From positions 24,415,001-24,479,000 of the forward strand of contig CP142456.1 in the NCBI GenBank assembly GCA_038049695.1: DNA of 64,000 nucleotides, read 5' to 3'. The notes below the pieces were generated by a model, which was given only the letters and a program-made list of their open reading frames with translations, had not been told where the DNA came from and made no database searches. The first letter of the stretch is position 1. Each line of letters begins with the position of its first letter. Position numbers and translations under genes: made by a program. Positions 34,783 through 48,542 of this stretch are shown in pieces. The stretch comes from Cinnamomum chago (taxonomy: Eukaryota > Streptophyta > Magnoliopsida > Laurales > Lauraceae).

Positions 34783-37012
34783 TGTTACGGTTTTTGTAGA
34801 TTGCAATTTGATGGATGCATTATCATTCTAGCATCATTTGATTTACACACATGCATTGATTTGAGAAATCTTGAAATCTTGTTTTTAAACATGCATTGTT
34901 TTTAAGAGTTGTAAAAGTTTTGATTTATGCATGATTTGTTTTTAATCTTGGATGCATTTGTTTTTTAAAAAAGAGTTTTTAGAAATCAAGCTAGCCTTTG
35001 GTTTTAAAGTTTTGAATCATTTTAAGCTTTTTATGTTTCATGTTTTTAAACCCCTTAGAATGTTTTAAAACATGTATTTCAGCTTGATTTAATGGCCCAA
35101 AAAGTTCCCTCTAGAAAACCTTTGAATTATGCAAAGTTGGGAATTTTTGGTCCCTGGCTGTCAACCTGCAGTGAGGCAGGTCGACCTGCCCAGGGACCCG
35201 GGTCGACCCGCCACACTGCAGGTTGACTGGGTCCTGGAGCACCAACGGTCAGAAATTTGACCGTTGTGTGGAGCAGGTCGACCCCCCCCCCCCCCCCCTT
35301 ATTGGCAGGTCGACCTGGGACTAGCCGTTGGGCATTTTTTGCTATAAATATGAGTTCTTTCCTTTGCCAAAAGTTGGGAATTTTAAGGCCCTCCTTGAGG
35401 GGTTTTGAGGCAAATCAAAGGGAAATGAACTAAGGGATGAAGGGGATCATTAGGAAAGCTAAAGCTTGGATTAATGAAGTTAAATCACCAAGTAGGCTCT
35501 ACTTTCCTTAATCATATGTTTTCATGCTTTGTTTTACTTTTGGTAAATCTTGTGTAGCATGATAAACTATGTATGAAGTGTTGTGTCCTTAACATGTTTT
35601 ATGTTTTGAGTTGATTTATTGTTTTGGATACAACACCATTTGATTCAATCCAAGTAGTACTTTATCTTTGGTAAATCTAAGTAGATCATGTTAATGGAAG
35701 AACCTTTGAAATAATATGTAACATGATTCCTATACTTGGTTGAATCTTTCGACATAAGAAAATAACTTTCAAAAGTATCTTATGTTTTGGATTCAACATC
35801 TTTGCATATCATATGTTTTCATGTTTTTGTTTTATCTTTGGTAAATCTTTAGTAGCATGTTAAACTATGATGTGTTGTGTCCTTAGCATGTTTTATGTTT
35901 TGAATTGATCTATTGTTTTGGATGCATCACCTTTGATTCAATCCAAGTAGTACTTTATTTGGTAAATCTAAGTAGATCATGTTAATAAAAGAATCTTTGA
36001 AATCATATGTAACATGATTCATATACTTGGTTGAATCTTTGGGTGTTGTTTTTCATCATAAGAAAATCTCTTTCAAAATATATCTTATGTTGTGGATTCA
36101 ACATCTTTACAAATCATATGCAAATTTGTTCTAAAGTTTTACAACTTGCTTTGCATTGATTGGTATATCATATTCAAGTTGTATTTATAATTACATATGA
36201 TTTGTCCCCTTATTTCAATCAAATCTATTTTTATGTTTTATGAGCTACATTGTTGATTTGATTGACATCCCTATGCATCACATGTTTAGAGCTAATTAAT
36301 TTCATACAACTTGTGAATCTTTGACATCATTAACAAGTTATTACTTTTAACATGTGACTTGCATTCTTTCCTCAATCATAAATGTTTTATGAGCTAAAAC
36401 TTTCAAAAGACTTTGGCATACATTTATGAGCTTTCACTTTCAAATTGATTGAGGACATCACACACACATCATGTACTTTCATCTTTGCATTCATTAAGTG
36501 TTTATGTGAGTTAGTTTTTCACTTCCATATCCGCCTAATTAAGAGGCATTGTAATGAGCTTATTTGTATCTCCATCAAGTGTATGTTAGACACTACTTAG
36601 AGAGATAGCCAACCATTTGGTTGAAGAGGTTATTGCTTAGCCTATAAAAGCATATTGTATAGGTTGATGTTAAGCCTTGAAAAACATCATTGTAAAGGTT
36701 ATTGCTTAGCCTTGAAAAGCATATTGTAAAGGTTATTGCTTAGCCTATTGAAAAGCATAAATAGTGGAAATCCGGTGGGGTGTTGGATCACAAGCCGGTA
36801 GTGGATGTAGGCATTGAGGCCGATCCACTATAAATCCTTGTGTGATGGTGCTTGCTTTGTGGTGAATGTTTTTATTATGCTTTCGCATTTTGTTTGATAA
36901 TCATCACTTGTGACTAGTTTGTTTTAAAGAAGTTAAAATTGATTAAATTTGGTCATAAATGAAGCTCACCCTATTCACCCCCCCTCTAGGGTTCGGATCC
37001 CCGGACTTTTCA
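34783..37012 (+). mobile_element. Solo LTR D, 2230 bp, probably Copia
   Basis: Starts TGTTACGG, ends GGACTTTTCA, exact caagt duplication at 34778-34782 and 37013-37017. Near the right end it has ccctattcacccccc(c)tctaggg, a phrase commonly found at the 3' end of plant Copia LTRs. It contains the GGTCGACC cassette (35157-35327) immediately before a TATA-like gctataaata (35341), a tandem duplication of about 305 bp (about 35512-36117) and short tandem repeats around 36600-36765. Non-coding. Confidence 0.82.
35157..35327 (+). repeat. Palindromic cassette, GGTCGACC class, in solo LTR D
   Basis: AGGTCGACCT words and near-words (GGGTCGACCC, AGGTTGACT) with CCAGGGACC and CACACTGCAGG spacers. A run of 17 C (about 35282-35298) sits inside one word. 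It ends about 15 bp before the TATA-like box. Confidence 0.85.
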
Positions 37013-40000
37013 CAAGTATGTGGCATTCATGGCTAAGTCTATGTCTGACAATGATACTGATGAAGATGATGAAGATGAGTTGTCAGATCAAAAGAGAGAT
37101 TGGGAAGAATTGTACCATACTACCTATGTTGATTGTGTCAAGATGACCAAGTATGGTAACAAGATCACTATCAAGTACAAGGCTGCTCAAGAAGAAAATT
37201 CTGCCCTGAAGATTGAATTAGAGCAAGCACTGGAAAAGATTCGTATCTTGGAAAGTCAGAAAAACTGCATGGCTGAAAGTTTGGCTACTGAGGGTCAAAA
37301 ACTTGAAAAGGCTGAACAAGAGATGAAGAATATGAAGACGGAGTTGCAAACTATTAAAGCTGAAAATCAAGACCTGCAAGGAAGACTGAATATCACTCTG
37401 TCAGAGCTAGAAGTCAAGCAAGCTTCTCTAAACAAGATGAACACTAGTTCGCAGACTCTTACAAATATCTTGTCCAGTTAGAAGTCTCATTTTGACAGAA
37501 GCGGTCTCGGTTATGATCATGGAGCACCCACTTCAAATACTAAAGGTAAAACAATTTTTGTTTGAAGTGTTGCACACGCTACTCCACATACTGCACTTTC
37601 AAATAATATGTCAAGTAGTTCCAAGAAAAAGCATGTGTCACGCACTGCACGCACATCCACTTGTCATCATTGTGGATTAAAAGGACACATTCGTCCCCAT
37701 TACAAGAAGCTGCAAAGTTTACCTAAGATCAAGCAATGGCGGAAGAATTTTTCTCCACCCAAAACGGCTCAAATTTGGGTTCGAAAATCTAATTTGTCTA
37801 AGGAGGTTACTCACACTTTGCTGAAAGATCAAACTACACAAGTGTGGGTGGCTACATTTAAAAAGCCCTGATCGAGGAGATCATGCTCCCACCCCCAGCG
37901 CTGCTACGAAGATACATTCAGGGGGAGTTGCTTTCGAGGGGGAGCTATAGATCCTAATTGACAAAAGGCTGAATGTTCTTATTTTTAGCTTTGTCAATTT
38001 ATGGACAAAAAGGGAGAGAAAGGAGACAGATCAAGGGGAAGATCAAGAAGTTCAGACTAAGTCAAAGACAATGCAGATCTACAGTTGTTGATTGCATTTT
38101 TTTTTTTTTTTTGCTGATTGCCATTTTTTATTATAAATTCAATGTATTTTGGGTTTCATTTTTGGGTAAATCAAGTTGTATTGTCTTAGGGAGTTTTGTC
38201 CATGAATTGCCAAAGGGGGAGATTGTTAGGAATTTTAGTGTTGGCTAAATTCATGGGTTGGAAAAAACTCTGGGCCTTTTGAGTTGTATTTTTTATTTAG
38301 AAAATGACTCTGAAGATAGAAGGTTGGAATGACTCAGAAGAAGAAAGTCTGGAAGAATTAGAAGAAGAAAGCTGGAGGAAAGAGTGTTGAATTTCCGGAT
38401 CAACCAGAGAGGGGTCCGCTCGAGCGACCATCATATCCGTTCTAGCGAACAGGTCAGGTTGCCCAGCGCTGAAACAGAGGCTGGTCCGCTCAAGCGCACC
38501 CAATGACCGCTCGAGCGAACCAAGCGCAGTGTATTACGAATTTTGGAAACAGCTACTCTAATTGTGCTCAAACTGCTGGTTTTAGTCCTAATCATCTTAG
38601 GCAACTTTAAGCACGTCCTTATGGCTATTTAAAGGACTCAATGGCTATTCCAAAGAGTGACCTGACCTCTCAAAGTGCTGAGTTAGAAATTATCATTGAG
38701 AGTTTTTCTTCTCTAAAGTTTTATGAAGTTGTGTTGCCAAGTTTGTTAGATTGTATGGTCTCAATCCATTAGTTGATGTAATAAATTGATTGATTTCTTT
38801 ATTTCTCACTATAATCATGCTTTCCTTTCATGAGATGAATGGTGATTTATTACTTTATGCACATGACCAATACATATGAAATAATGGTTCATGAGATGAA
38901 CCGGGTCTCATTAGTATATTAGATGTGATATATGTGTATGGATGAGATCCACATACGGGAGATATGTGTCACAAATCTTATACTTAAAATATCTTCACAA
39001 CCAGTGATTAGATTGGGCATCTCATCTGACAAGGTTGCAGCACTTCGATCACTATGAGATAGTGTGATTTGTCTCGATCATTAGAATGTAAGATCCTGGA
39101 TCATAGTGCTGGTACATTGGATGTATTGAAGGACCATGAGAAGCACCTTATGAAATATTGTCTCGATTTAAGGACTGCTCTCATAATTCCCTAGCAATAG
39201 GCTCTCAATCCTGAGACATTGATGAACTCAAGTTTCTGTCTATTCATTTGGTTTGAGTCACCAATGAGTAAGGCCAACTGTAGGTCAACACCTCGGTGTC
39301 TTGGGTACGTGGTAGTAGGACTGTGGGAACATGCAATGATCAAGATGGAATCTATCTACATTATCCCCTTGTGCCAATTAATGGAATTATCATTGGTAAG
39401 TGCACACCCATTCCAATTAAGAGTTAATTGGATCGGTACCAAATGATCACTATAATTAATTGGGGCTCAAGGATAATAAGATGTGGATCTAAGATTGGAT
39501 GGGACAAATTTATTCCAATTGATCCATGGATAATGATAGAGGGGCCGCCTACTTGTGGTAATTGGGAAGTTTAGGGTCTTCATTGTAATTTATTCCTAAG
39601 ACTGGAGTGCAATTGCATTTATATAGTGGAGTTATTTGCAATTAACTGTGGACCCGGATTGCACATGAGATGTGGGGTCGCGTGTCCCAATTGGAGCCAG
39701 CTTTCTAAGGATTCCCTAGTGGTCCCCACGCTAGCCCAAATTATTAGAAAGATACTAATTATAGTAGAACTCTAAAAGGAAGTAGAAAGTTACTATTTCT
39801 ATTTGAAGTGAGACTTCTAATAGTGGTAATAGTAAGTTACTAATTATTAATGGAAGTAGGACTTCTATTTTAATTAGTAAAAGAGGAAGTTACTAATCAT
39901 AGTTGAAGTAAGACTTCTAATTGTGATTTAGTAAGCAACTAATTGTAGTGGAAGTAAGACTTCTATTTCAATTAGTAAGAGGAGGTGGCTTCAATGCTAT

Positions 40001-40775
40001 AAAAGTAGAAGAGGAGAGCCCTCGGACGTCCTTATGCAATTCCATCATTGGAATTCACGCCCAAGCCTTAGGTTTTTGTGCAAGTGTTGCACATCTCTCT
40101 CTCTCCCTCTTCTAGTTTCTCTTCTAGTTCCCTTTAGGTTTTCTCTTGGAGATTCCACCATCTTCTTGAGAAAGGAGAATCTAATACGGGTCATAGCGTG
40201 GAAGATCAAAGGGTATTGGAGATTCTGATTTGATTAGTGAAGGTGTTCATCACCAAAGAAAGAATTCAAATTCTCCATTAGAGCACAACAAAGCTCTAAA
40301 GGTATATCTACATCCTTGTATGCTCTAGATTTCGTGGTTGCATGTTTATGTGCTATTTTCTATCTTCTAGATAGGTTGTGTTACTGTACATGGTTTATGA
40401 GTTTGAGGGATTACATCCTGGATTGGGTTTGTTGCCTTCTAGATAGTTGATCCCTGCATCAAGTGGGTCAAAAGTTTTTGAAACATATCTGAATGGCCCA
40501 CCTATTTTCCAACAATTGGTATCAGAGCCATACCTCATCTCTAATAATGTTAGATCAGCAAGCTTGCTCCAATCTTTGCATGAGATGCGAAGAAGATGAA
40601 GCAAGGGCTATGTAAGGATCAATTTTGATGAATTTACTTGGTTTGATAGTAGATTCGTGTTTCGATAGTCAAAAAAGGGTTTATTAATGATGGAAGGATG
40701 GTAGGATGCCATTGAGAGCCTTCAAAAGTGTTTTGGAGGTGTTTGGACTCGAATTGAAAAAACCCAATTTTCTGC

Positions 40776-40865
40776 CTTCGTCAGGCGGGTCCACCTGGCC
40801 TCATGCTCGGTCGACAGGGTGCCTGTAGGTCGGTCGACCAAGCCCTCTAGTCGGTCGACCGGGAA
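40776..40865 (+). repeat. Palindromic cassette, GGTCGACC class, in the leader of element F
   Basis: Three words of the GGTCGAC type, the clearest CGGTCGACCG, spaced about 25-30 bp. Here the cassette lies downstream of the primer site rather than in the LTR. Confidence 0.75.
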
Positions 40866-42353
40866 CACAGGATCAATTATTATTTGATCCGGATTTTTTG
40901 GTCCGGGGGCGCTGCCCCCGAACCCCCAGCCGGGGGACACCCGCGGACCCCCTCTGCGAAGTGCATGTATTAAAAGGGTGGTTACTTTTGGCATCTTGTG
41001 TTTCCATTATAGTTTGGTAACCTGGTTTTGTGAGATGTTTGGTTGAATGAGATACTAACTTGCAGATGATCATGTCCTCTCCATATGGCCCACAAGTCTT
41101 TTGCTTTCTATTTATGGTTAATGGTTTGTTTAAGGCTAAATGTAAAGGGCATCATGGTTTCCTTAGTTTCCCGTGAAAGGGCAAGGCATGATGAATTTCC
41201 CTATAGCCATTTTATTTCCATATTTAGATTACCATGTAAGTGTCATAATTGAGGCATATGAATTTATGTAAATTTTCTAAATTTGTAAATTCTGGCAATG
41301 TCCGAGACAAAGAAGGAAAGCAATGTTGGACTCCTAATCAAAGAGTTTGAAGATTACCAAAAGTGTTTTGGAGTTGCCCAAAGAGTTTGATGAACTCCAG
41401 AAGTTTTGGAAACTCTAGAAGTCCAAAAAGTCTATTCCGCTAGGGCCATGTGGAGGAGAGGACTAATTTCTATTTTTTGCAATTTCTATTTATGGATGAA
41501 TGCTTGATTTAGAATGTTTCCAAATCTGATCCAAACATAGCAAGTTACTAAAATTGGTCAAATCAAATTAATTTTTGGAAAGAGTTCTAATTAGTGTTGA
41601 CGACCCATGAGATGGATACATTGGTAACACTAATTTAGAAACTGGACTTTCCTTAAAATAACTTGACCTGGAACCAATCTTAGATCATATCATGAGATGA
41701 TTTGATGTTCATATGTATACATGTGGGCCCTAATACCTTACAAAGAAATCCTCAATTCTAAAATATTAAGTGGGAGCGGGGCATTTATATTTAGAAATCC
41801 CCATGGTTTTCCACCATAGGTCCATTGTAAGGAAAGTATTAGCCGAGCGCCATCTTGAGAATGGACGTTCCCCACAGAGGGCCTTTACTTGTCTGGCTAC
41901 TAGATATGGATCTCCTATGGATAGTGTTGGTGAGACGGGGCGGGGGCCCACTCCCCAAGGAGGAGCTGCTCGCAACGGTTGTCATGCAATGCTAGTTGGT
42001 GGGTCACACTTAACTAAAATAATGATGTAGTATCCCCAAGGATTTGCCTCATGTATTTTAGAAACCGAAGCTAATCGGGAGTCATTGATTATTTGGTATG
42101 AGATACCTAGATAATAATGAACGAAGGGGATCATGGAAAGTTAGTCTTAATCCTAATTATGACCAACTTTGATCCGCACCAATCTAGGTGGTATTCGCAC
42201 TCCCCAAGGAGGCATACCCCGGGGATTGGGATTTCGATGTATTCTGAATTTAGTGGTTATGAGGATTCCACATAAATTTGGTAGAATACTAAACCTTAAT
42301 GTCATTTAAATTCATTAATTGTATGTATGGTTATGTGCTACAGTATTTCAAGC

Positions 42354-43628
42354 ATGAATTCAAATACTTTCAATCCACTTGCGACCATCCTCAACCAGAA
42401 TAAGTTGATGGAATCCAACTTTATAGACTGGAAAAGAACCCTGGATATTATCCTGACAGCTTCAGGATGCAGATATGTCCTTACCATACCCTCCCTTCCT
42501 GAGCCTGAGCTACATGCCCCTCAGTATGAAAAGGACCTTTACACCAAATGGACAAAAGACAATGAGATAGCCAGATGTTTTATACAGGCATCCATATCTA
42601 GTGTTTTACAACACCAACATCAATCCTATAAGTCAGCATACGATATTATATCGAACTTAAAGGAGATGTTTGCGGACCAGGTTAGACCTGCTAGGCAAGC
42701 TGCTATGAAGGTGTTGATAAACACTAAGATGGCTGAGGGAACCCCAGTACAAAAACATTTGTTGAAGATGAGTCTCGCACTAAATGAGTTAGATGTACTG
42801 GGTGTTACGATTGATAAAGAATCGCAGATCGACATGATCCTTCAGTCACTACCGGATTCTTTCAATCATTTCGAGATCAATTATAATAAATTGGAAATGA
42901 TCATAGCCAAGCTGTCTCGCCAGCTGGTAGTGACTGAGGAAATCATGAAGAAAGAGGAAAATTCCCTCATGACGGAAAAGTCATTTGCTAGGACCAAGCT
43001 GAAAGGCAAAGACCGAGATAGCAAGAAGAAATCAGTCATCAAGGGTCCTAAGGTGGAGAATGGTTCTACTTGTAGTATGGCCAAGGCTAAGGGTACGGGA
43101 GTAAAAGGAAAGTGTTTCCATTGTGGTAAGACAGGACATTGGAAAAGGAGTTGTCCAGAATATCTGTCTAAGAAGAAGACCTCAGGTATGATTGAGTCAC
43201 TTATTTCTGAAGTAAGTTTTGCAACTGGTACTTCAGAATCTTGGTGTATGGACTCTAGGGCAACTGAACACATATGTAATTCGTTGCAGGGGTTCAGGGA
43301 AACCAGGAGGTTCGGTGACGGAGAAATCATTGTCAACCTAGGATCTGATGCTAAGGCAGAGGTTGTTTCAGTAGGAGTTATTACATTATGTTTTTCAAAT
43401 GATAAATTGGTTTTGTCAGACACGTTATATGTACTGTCTTTACGGCGGAATTCAATTTTAGTTTCTAGTATAGTGAATAAGAGTTATTCTATTACTCTTG
43501 GTACTGAAATTGTAATAAAGAGATACGGTACTTTTATGTATTCTGACAAGGTAATTAATGGAATTTATTTGTTAATCCCACAATGTATGAGATACATGAT
43601 ACTGAAACAATTAATAGACCATCATTAA
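42354..43628 (+). pseudogene. gag-protease region of element F (fossil)
   Basis: Gag with LMESNFIDWKRTLDIIL at the N-terminus, a long alpha-helical UBN2-like body, a basic linker, the CCHC knuckle CFHCGKTGHWKRSCP (about 43109-43153) and a protease-like segment around SWCMDSRATEHICNS. The usual Copia protease signature is D-S/T-G-A/C; here the third residue differs. The frame is open over roughly 425 codons. The following frame (43583-43852) holds the pre-integrase block LWHLRLGHINLNMIDRL. Fossil. Confidence 0.8.
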
Positions 43629-46600
43629 AGAGGAAATCACCTTCATCTGATCCAACAAAACTTTGGCACTTGAGGCTAGGTCATATAAACCTAAATATGA
43701 TTGACAGGCTAGTAAAAGATGGTATCTTGCCTTCATTGGTGGTAGAACCAATGCCTGTCTGCAAGTCCTGTCTGGAAGGTAAAATGACCAAAAGGCCCTT
43801 TTTCATCAAAGGGCAATGGGGCCAAAGATTTGTTGGAATTAGTGTATACTGATGTGTGTGGACCCATTGATGTCAGGCCTAGTGGGAGGATATCTCTCCG
43901 CTGATTTTATGGGATACTTATCAGAAAATGGGATTTTATCCCAGTAGTCTGCTCCTGGTATACCTCAACAGAACAGAGTAGCAAAAGGAAGGAACCAGAC
44001 TCTTTTAGATATGATCAGGTCTATACTGAGTTTCTCAGGATTACCTATATCCTTTTAGGGATACGCCTTGGATACTGCGATTGACTTGATTGTTTGAGTA
44101 CACCAATCTGGAGATCGCGGAGACCCCATAATTAAAATTTTTCAGAAATGAAAGTTACAAATACTCACAAAACCTTCTTCAGTAGCAACTCAACAGAAGG
44201 ACGCCATGAACTTGCCGGCACCTCGCCGTACACATTTACCGTGATTGAACCAAGTACCTTAAGAACAAGTCAAGGAGAGTCGATGATAGACCCCTCCGTC
44301 CCCATTGCCCTTCCTGCCCCTCCTCCCCTTCCCGATCTCTCCGTCCCCTTCCCTCAGATAGCTGCTCAGACCAAGCTTGCAGAAGACGTCTCACCAGTTG
44401 AATCCTCTACCTCTTAGCCAGTTTTTTCCCCTTCCCCAGGTCTTCCCGAGCTAAACCCTCCCTCTCCCAAATCTCGTCCAATCCTCTCCACCTCTATTAC
44501 CGACCCTCTCCCCCACCAAGATATCCCTGCCACCCGACCCTCTCCCCTGGCCTCTTGGGACCCAGAACAGCTTCAGCTGCTACAGAATCACTTGCGGAGT
44601 CTCATTCCCCCATCTATTGGAACCCACCCCAGCTCTTGTCCCCAGCTCCACATTCCTCCAAAATCCCCACCCAAATCCTTTGCTAAATGCCTCACTCCTG
44701 TGGTATTCTCTCCCCCTCCGGCTATTCCCCCAGCGGCCTGGATTGATTGCAAACTCACAATCAGGATTCCAAAGCAAATGGTCACAAACAGCAAAGAATC
44801 CTTCACTTACTCTGCCTTAGGGAAATTTGTGGGAAGAAGACCTACTCTAGAAGCTTTAGAACAGTGGGTGTCTTCCTCTTGGCACCTCACTATGCCCTGC
44901 CTTATTTCCCTCACAGAGAAAGGCAACATCATTTTTAGGTTTAACTCCCAGGCAGATCGTGATGGCTTAACCAGCCAAAGCCCTCTCCGGTTTGATAAGA
45001 AGAAGCTCCTACTTCGTCCATGGTCTCCAGGTCAAGAAGAAAGCCCTTGGCTAGCAGAAGCCCCAGTGTGGATTCGTCTTAAAGGTATCCCCTACCACTG
45101 CTGGAGCAGTGACATCCTGCTTTCCATTGCAGCATCTATAGGTAAGCCTCTGCGTCTAGATGAAACCACTCCCAAGCAGCGCATATTATCTTTTGCTAGA
45201 GTGCAGGTTCTTTTGGATGTGGCTAAGACCGGTCCTAACCTCCTAACGGTGGAATTGGAAAGGGATGTTACAGTGGAGGTAGAAGTGTTATATGAAAATA
45301 CCCATTGTGCTGAATGTCTAGTGGTTGGACACCTTTCTAACAAGTGCCCCTTTCGCCAGAGGCCAGGATTATTGAAAACTCCGTTGGAAGCAGACAAACT
45401 GGTTAATCCCCCTCAGCTATTCCCTCCTTGGCCAACCCTCAAGTAGTAGGAGATAACCCTCAGACCTCATCTTCCTCTATGGAAAATCCCCCCCCCCCCC
45501 ATCTCTTAAAGATTCTCAGCAAACTGCTCTCCCAGCTCCTCTCCCCCAGCCTCCCCCTCCCCTCCTCTCAGTGTCTAACCTGCCTTCATCCAATAGGATC
45601 TCAGCTGACTCCTTAGCTGCTCTCCCAGAAGTTTCCTCCATAGCAAGCACTATCCCAGCACCTGTCATCGAGTGTTCTAATCCCTTCTCCATTTTGGAAG
45701 TGTGAGAACCCGACCCCTAATCTCTTGGATTAGTGTTGTTTATTTATGGATTAGTTTCTTTTAGTGGGATTAGTATTTGTTGGGTTGAGTTTGTGAGCTA
45801 GAATGGTTTTTCTCTAGTTTTGGGGAATTTTGAGGGCCTTTGTGATTAGTGGGACCCTTTGGGGGTTCTTTTAGTGACTTTGCGCGAGGTTGGGAGATTA
45901 TTTGAAATTCCTGATAATCCTTGTTTTAGCCTCATTTAACTCATTTTGTTATCCTCTACAACTTTCGTGTTGACTCCGTACCCCATTCGAAGCTCCGGAA
46001 ATCAGTTTTTCCAGCCCGGAGGGCAAATCGGTCTTTTCACACCAAATCTGGACCCAAATTTCGAGATCCCAGAACCATGCCAAAGTTATACTTTTTGAAA
46101 ACTAGATTTTATGAGGAACATTTTTCTCTTCTTCGTCGATCGCATCCGAGGCCCACAAAGAGATGTTTTACCCTTAGCAAGCTTTGAGTGTGGTGGGGCC
46201 CACACCCACCCATTATATAAGTGACTCCACTCTCTCTTTCTCCCTCATTTCTCCATTCCATCGACTGAAACCTCCCAGCTACAGTGCCAGCAGCCCTTCT
46301 TCTCCATTTCTTCCATTTCTCTTGCTCTAATGGAGCCTCCAAGCCACCAATCCGACGAGGGAACTCCGAGAACCTCTTCTCCTTCATCTCCTCTCTTGTT
46401 TGACACCATTTTTGTGGGAAACCAAGGTGGGCAGCCCCTATTGCAAACTTCTTCTTGTTGATTCATGACTCTAGAGGTAGGGACTCTTTCCCATTTTCCT
46501 TGGATGTGCAATGGCTTTCCCTTAGGTTCTATTTCCTAGCTTGGTTTGAGCCCTTTCCTTGTCTTTCATTGTTTAACCCATTCTAGGGTTTGTTTTGGGG

Positions 46601-47072
46601 GTTTTGTAGAGATTGTTGATCTTGAGCTTGAGAGGTGATTAGAGGCTTGATTTGCTAGCTTGGGACCCAAGGCAAGTGAATGTTTGGATGTTTTTTTTTA
46701 AGTTTGAAATGGGTTGGTGAAGTATTTATGGATTTTCCATACTTTCATTTAATGAGGTTTGTTTGAAATAAATGCTCATAATGTATCTTGATAGTTTCAT
46801 TCAATGTTTTATAAACATGTTGGTAGAGCATTTATTGTTCTTGTGATAGCTTAGATGAATGTTTGTGAAATGGTTTACTTCTCTTTTATTTGCATTGGAC
46901 TTGACATGGAAGAAGTGATGGAGAGAACTCTTAATGAGGATTTGGAGAAGTATAAAGAGATGCATTGGAGGAACTATTAGCTCAATGTTATTGTAAGGAC
47001 CTTGTGGATGTGAGGAAGATGGTTTTGAGGAGGAAAATGACTCAAAACTGAACTCAGTGAGCATTTTCGTAA

Positions 47073-47486
47073 CTGGCGGTCAGCTCACGGTTAGCCAGCG
47101 GCTAACCGCCGAATGCATCGGCGGCTAACCGCCAGCTAACCGCGCACCGCGGTGACTTTTCCAGAGAGCATCGTTTTCCCCCTTAAAACACGGTCAGCCT
47201 CACGGTTAGCCAGTGGCTAACCGCCGAATGTATCGGCGGCTAACCGCTAGCCAACCGCCCACTCACGGTTACCTTTCCAGAGAGCATCAGATATCCCACT
47301 TGAAAACTCGGTCAGCTCCACGGTTACCCAACGGCTAACCGCCGAATGTATCGGCGGCTAACCGCCAGGCAACCGCATTTGACGGTCAGCTTTCCAGTAA
47401 GCTGCATTTCTGCAGCCCAGCCGCGGTCAGCTGTGCGGTCACCCAGCGGCGGCTAACCGCCAGCTGACCGCCAGGTAACCGAAATT
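47073..47486 (+). repeat. Palindromic cassette, GGTTAGCC class, about four 115-bp units in G
   Basis: Units with CGGTCAGC, CGGTTAGCC, GGCGGCTAACCGCC and GGTAACCG words, separated by spacers with TTTTCCAGAGAGCAT or TTTCCAGTAAGC. The word class is that of A, not that of C1 or C2. Confidence 0.88.
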
Positions 47487-48542
47487 CCCCAGATTTCGAA
47501 AAGCTCCCCGCTCGAACGCTTCGAGCGTTGAGCTTTGTCGATCAAAGGAGATTCACTAGGCATTGTATGAGGCCATCCGAGAAAGAAACCATATCACGAG
47601 AATGTCATTCGAAGTGTTGAAAATCCAAAGTGCATAAGGAGCCCGGAATGTCTTCAAACTCAAGGAGTACCAAGTAAATTATTATAATCGACATACGGGA
47701 CCCCTATTCACTTAAATAGATCTTGAAATTATTATTTTTCCCGAAATTGTTATAGTTCATTCTCTCACCTCTTTTCCCGAGATTTGCATTACATGACTTG
47801 TTTTCCCGAGAGCATTGAAGTTACATTAGTAACAGTTATTGATCCCGAGATGTGTTGCCCGATATGAAGTGACAGTGTGCCCTTGAGCACCCCCGTTTTA
47901 CCCATTTATTTACTGTACTCGAATTACTTGCATATGTCCCGATTTGTTATTTGACCTATGAGTCGGCATCACTAAGCTTGGATACCTTGTCGGTTTGATC
48001 CACCGACTTGGAAATCCCTCTCCCGTCCCGCCAGCTGCAGTTTGGATCCCGATACCCGGTTATTACCGTGGTCCCGTCCCGATACCCGGTTCGCTACCGT
48101 GGTCCCGTTCCCGTATATTTATATTGTATATATGATTTACGTTGAGTCTCCTCACCTTGTGTGACTGAGACCAACGTCCCGTTATACTCTTGTCACTTCG
48201 GTGATAGAGGACTTAGCTTCTTGTGATTGCCATCTTGCCAGTTCCCGATTCCTTGGATACCCGACATGTTTTATATTGCTTACTTGCTTTCCGATAAATG
48301 ATTCGTTTCCTTTATGAAAGTTGTTATTTAAACAAGTGCTAATATTCTCCAATGTAAATTCAGTTATTATTATATTGTTTTCTGTTCTTTGTACCCGCAC
48401 ATGTTTTAAATGATTACCCGATTCGTTAAATACCCATGCTTTTACATATGTTTCAAACGATCAATGATTTTGCTAGATTTATATGATTACACATGTTTTA
48501 AAGGAATACCCGAATTGTTAAATATCTGAGCTTGCTTTAAAG

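Larger units (their letters stand above)
33757..37870 (+). pseudogene. gag region of copia-3 (fossil), split by solo LTR D
   Basis: N-terminal UBN2-type Gag (FDGSNYAYWKQRMIGFLKS, VWDIVEEGY), a CCHC knuckle CFECQGYGHYANEC, an acidic stretch, then beyond the insert a coiled-coil segment (about 37180-37480) and a second knuckle-like CHHCGLKGHIRPHY ending near 37870. Same domain order as copia-1. Family role: particle formation and RNA binding. Fossil, with a few breaks besides the insertion. Confidence 0.8.
38744..44085 (+). mobile_element. Partial Copia element F (Angela/Tork-like) inside the 3' LTR of copia-3
   Basis: LTR 38744-40514 (TGTTAGATTG to TTCCAACA, 1771 bp), tRNA-Met primer site 40517-40528, a leader of about 1.8 kb, gag-protease 42354-43628, pre-integrase and the first part of integrase to about 44085. 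The 3' portion of the element, including its second LTR, is not present, so it is broken and its age cannot be read from LTR comparison. The leader has a GC-rich hairpin (GGGGGCGCTGCCCCC near 40911-40925) and a GGTCGACC cassette (40776-40865). Lineage is inferred from the long LTR and Gag sequence. Confidence 0.78.
32784..44144 (+). mobile_element. Pol-less Copia element (copia-3), SIRE-like, non-autonomous
   Basis: 5' LTR 32784-33698, tRNA-Met primer site 33701-33712, gag region, polypurine tract 38209-38222, and 3' LTR starting at 38224 and ending at 44144. An exact gaaat duplication flanks it (32779-32783 and 44145-44149). No protease, integrase, reverse transcriptase or RNase H is present, so it would have needed a relative such as copia-1 or copia-2. 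Two later insertions sit in it: solo LTR D in gag and Copia F in the 3' LTR. By eye the LTRs differ by about 3-4%, so it is younger than copia-1. Broken. Confidence 0.88.

Noticed and set aside
44592-44806. Minus-strand frames opposite LINE ORF1
   Set aside because: Antisense shadows of the Pro/Ser-rich ORF1 start.
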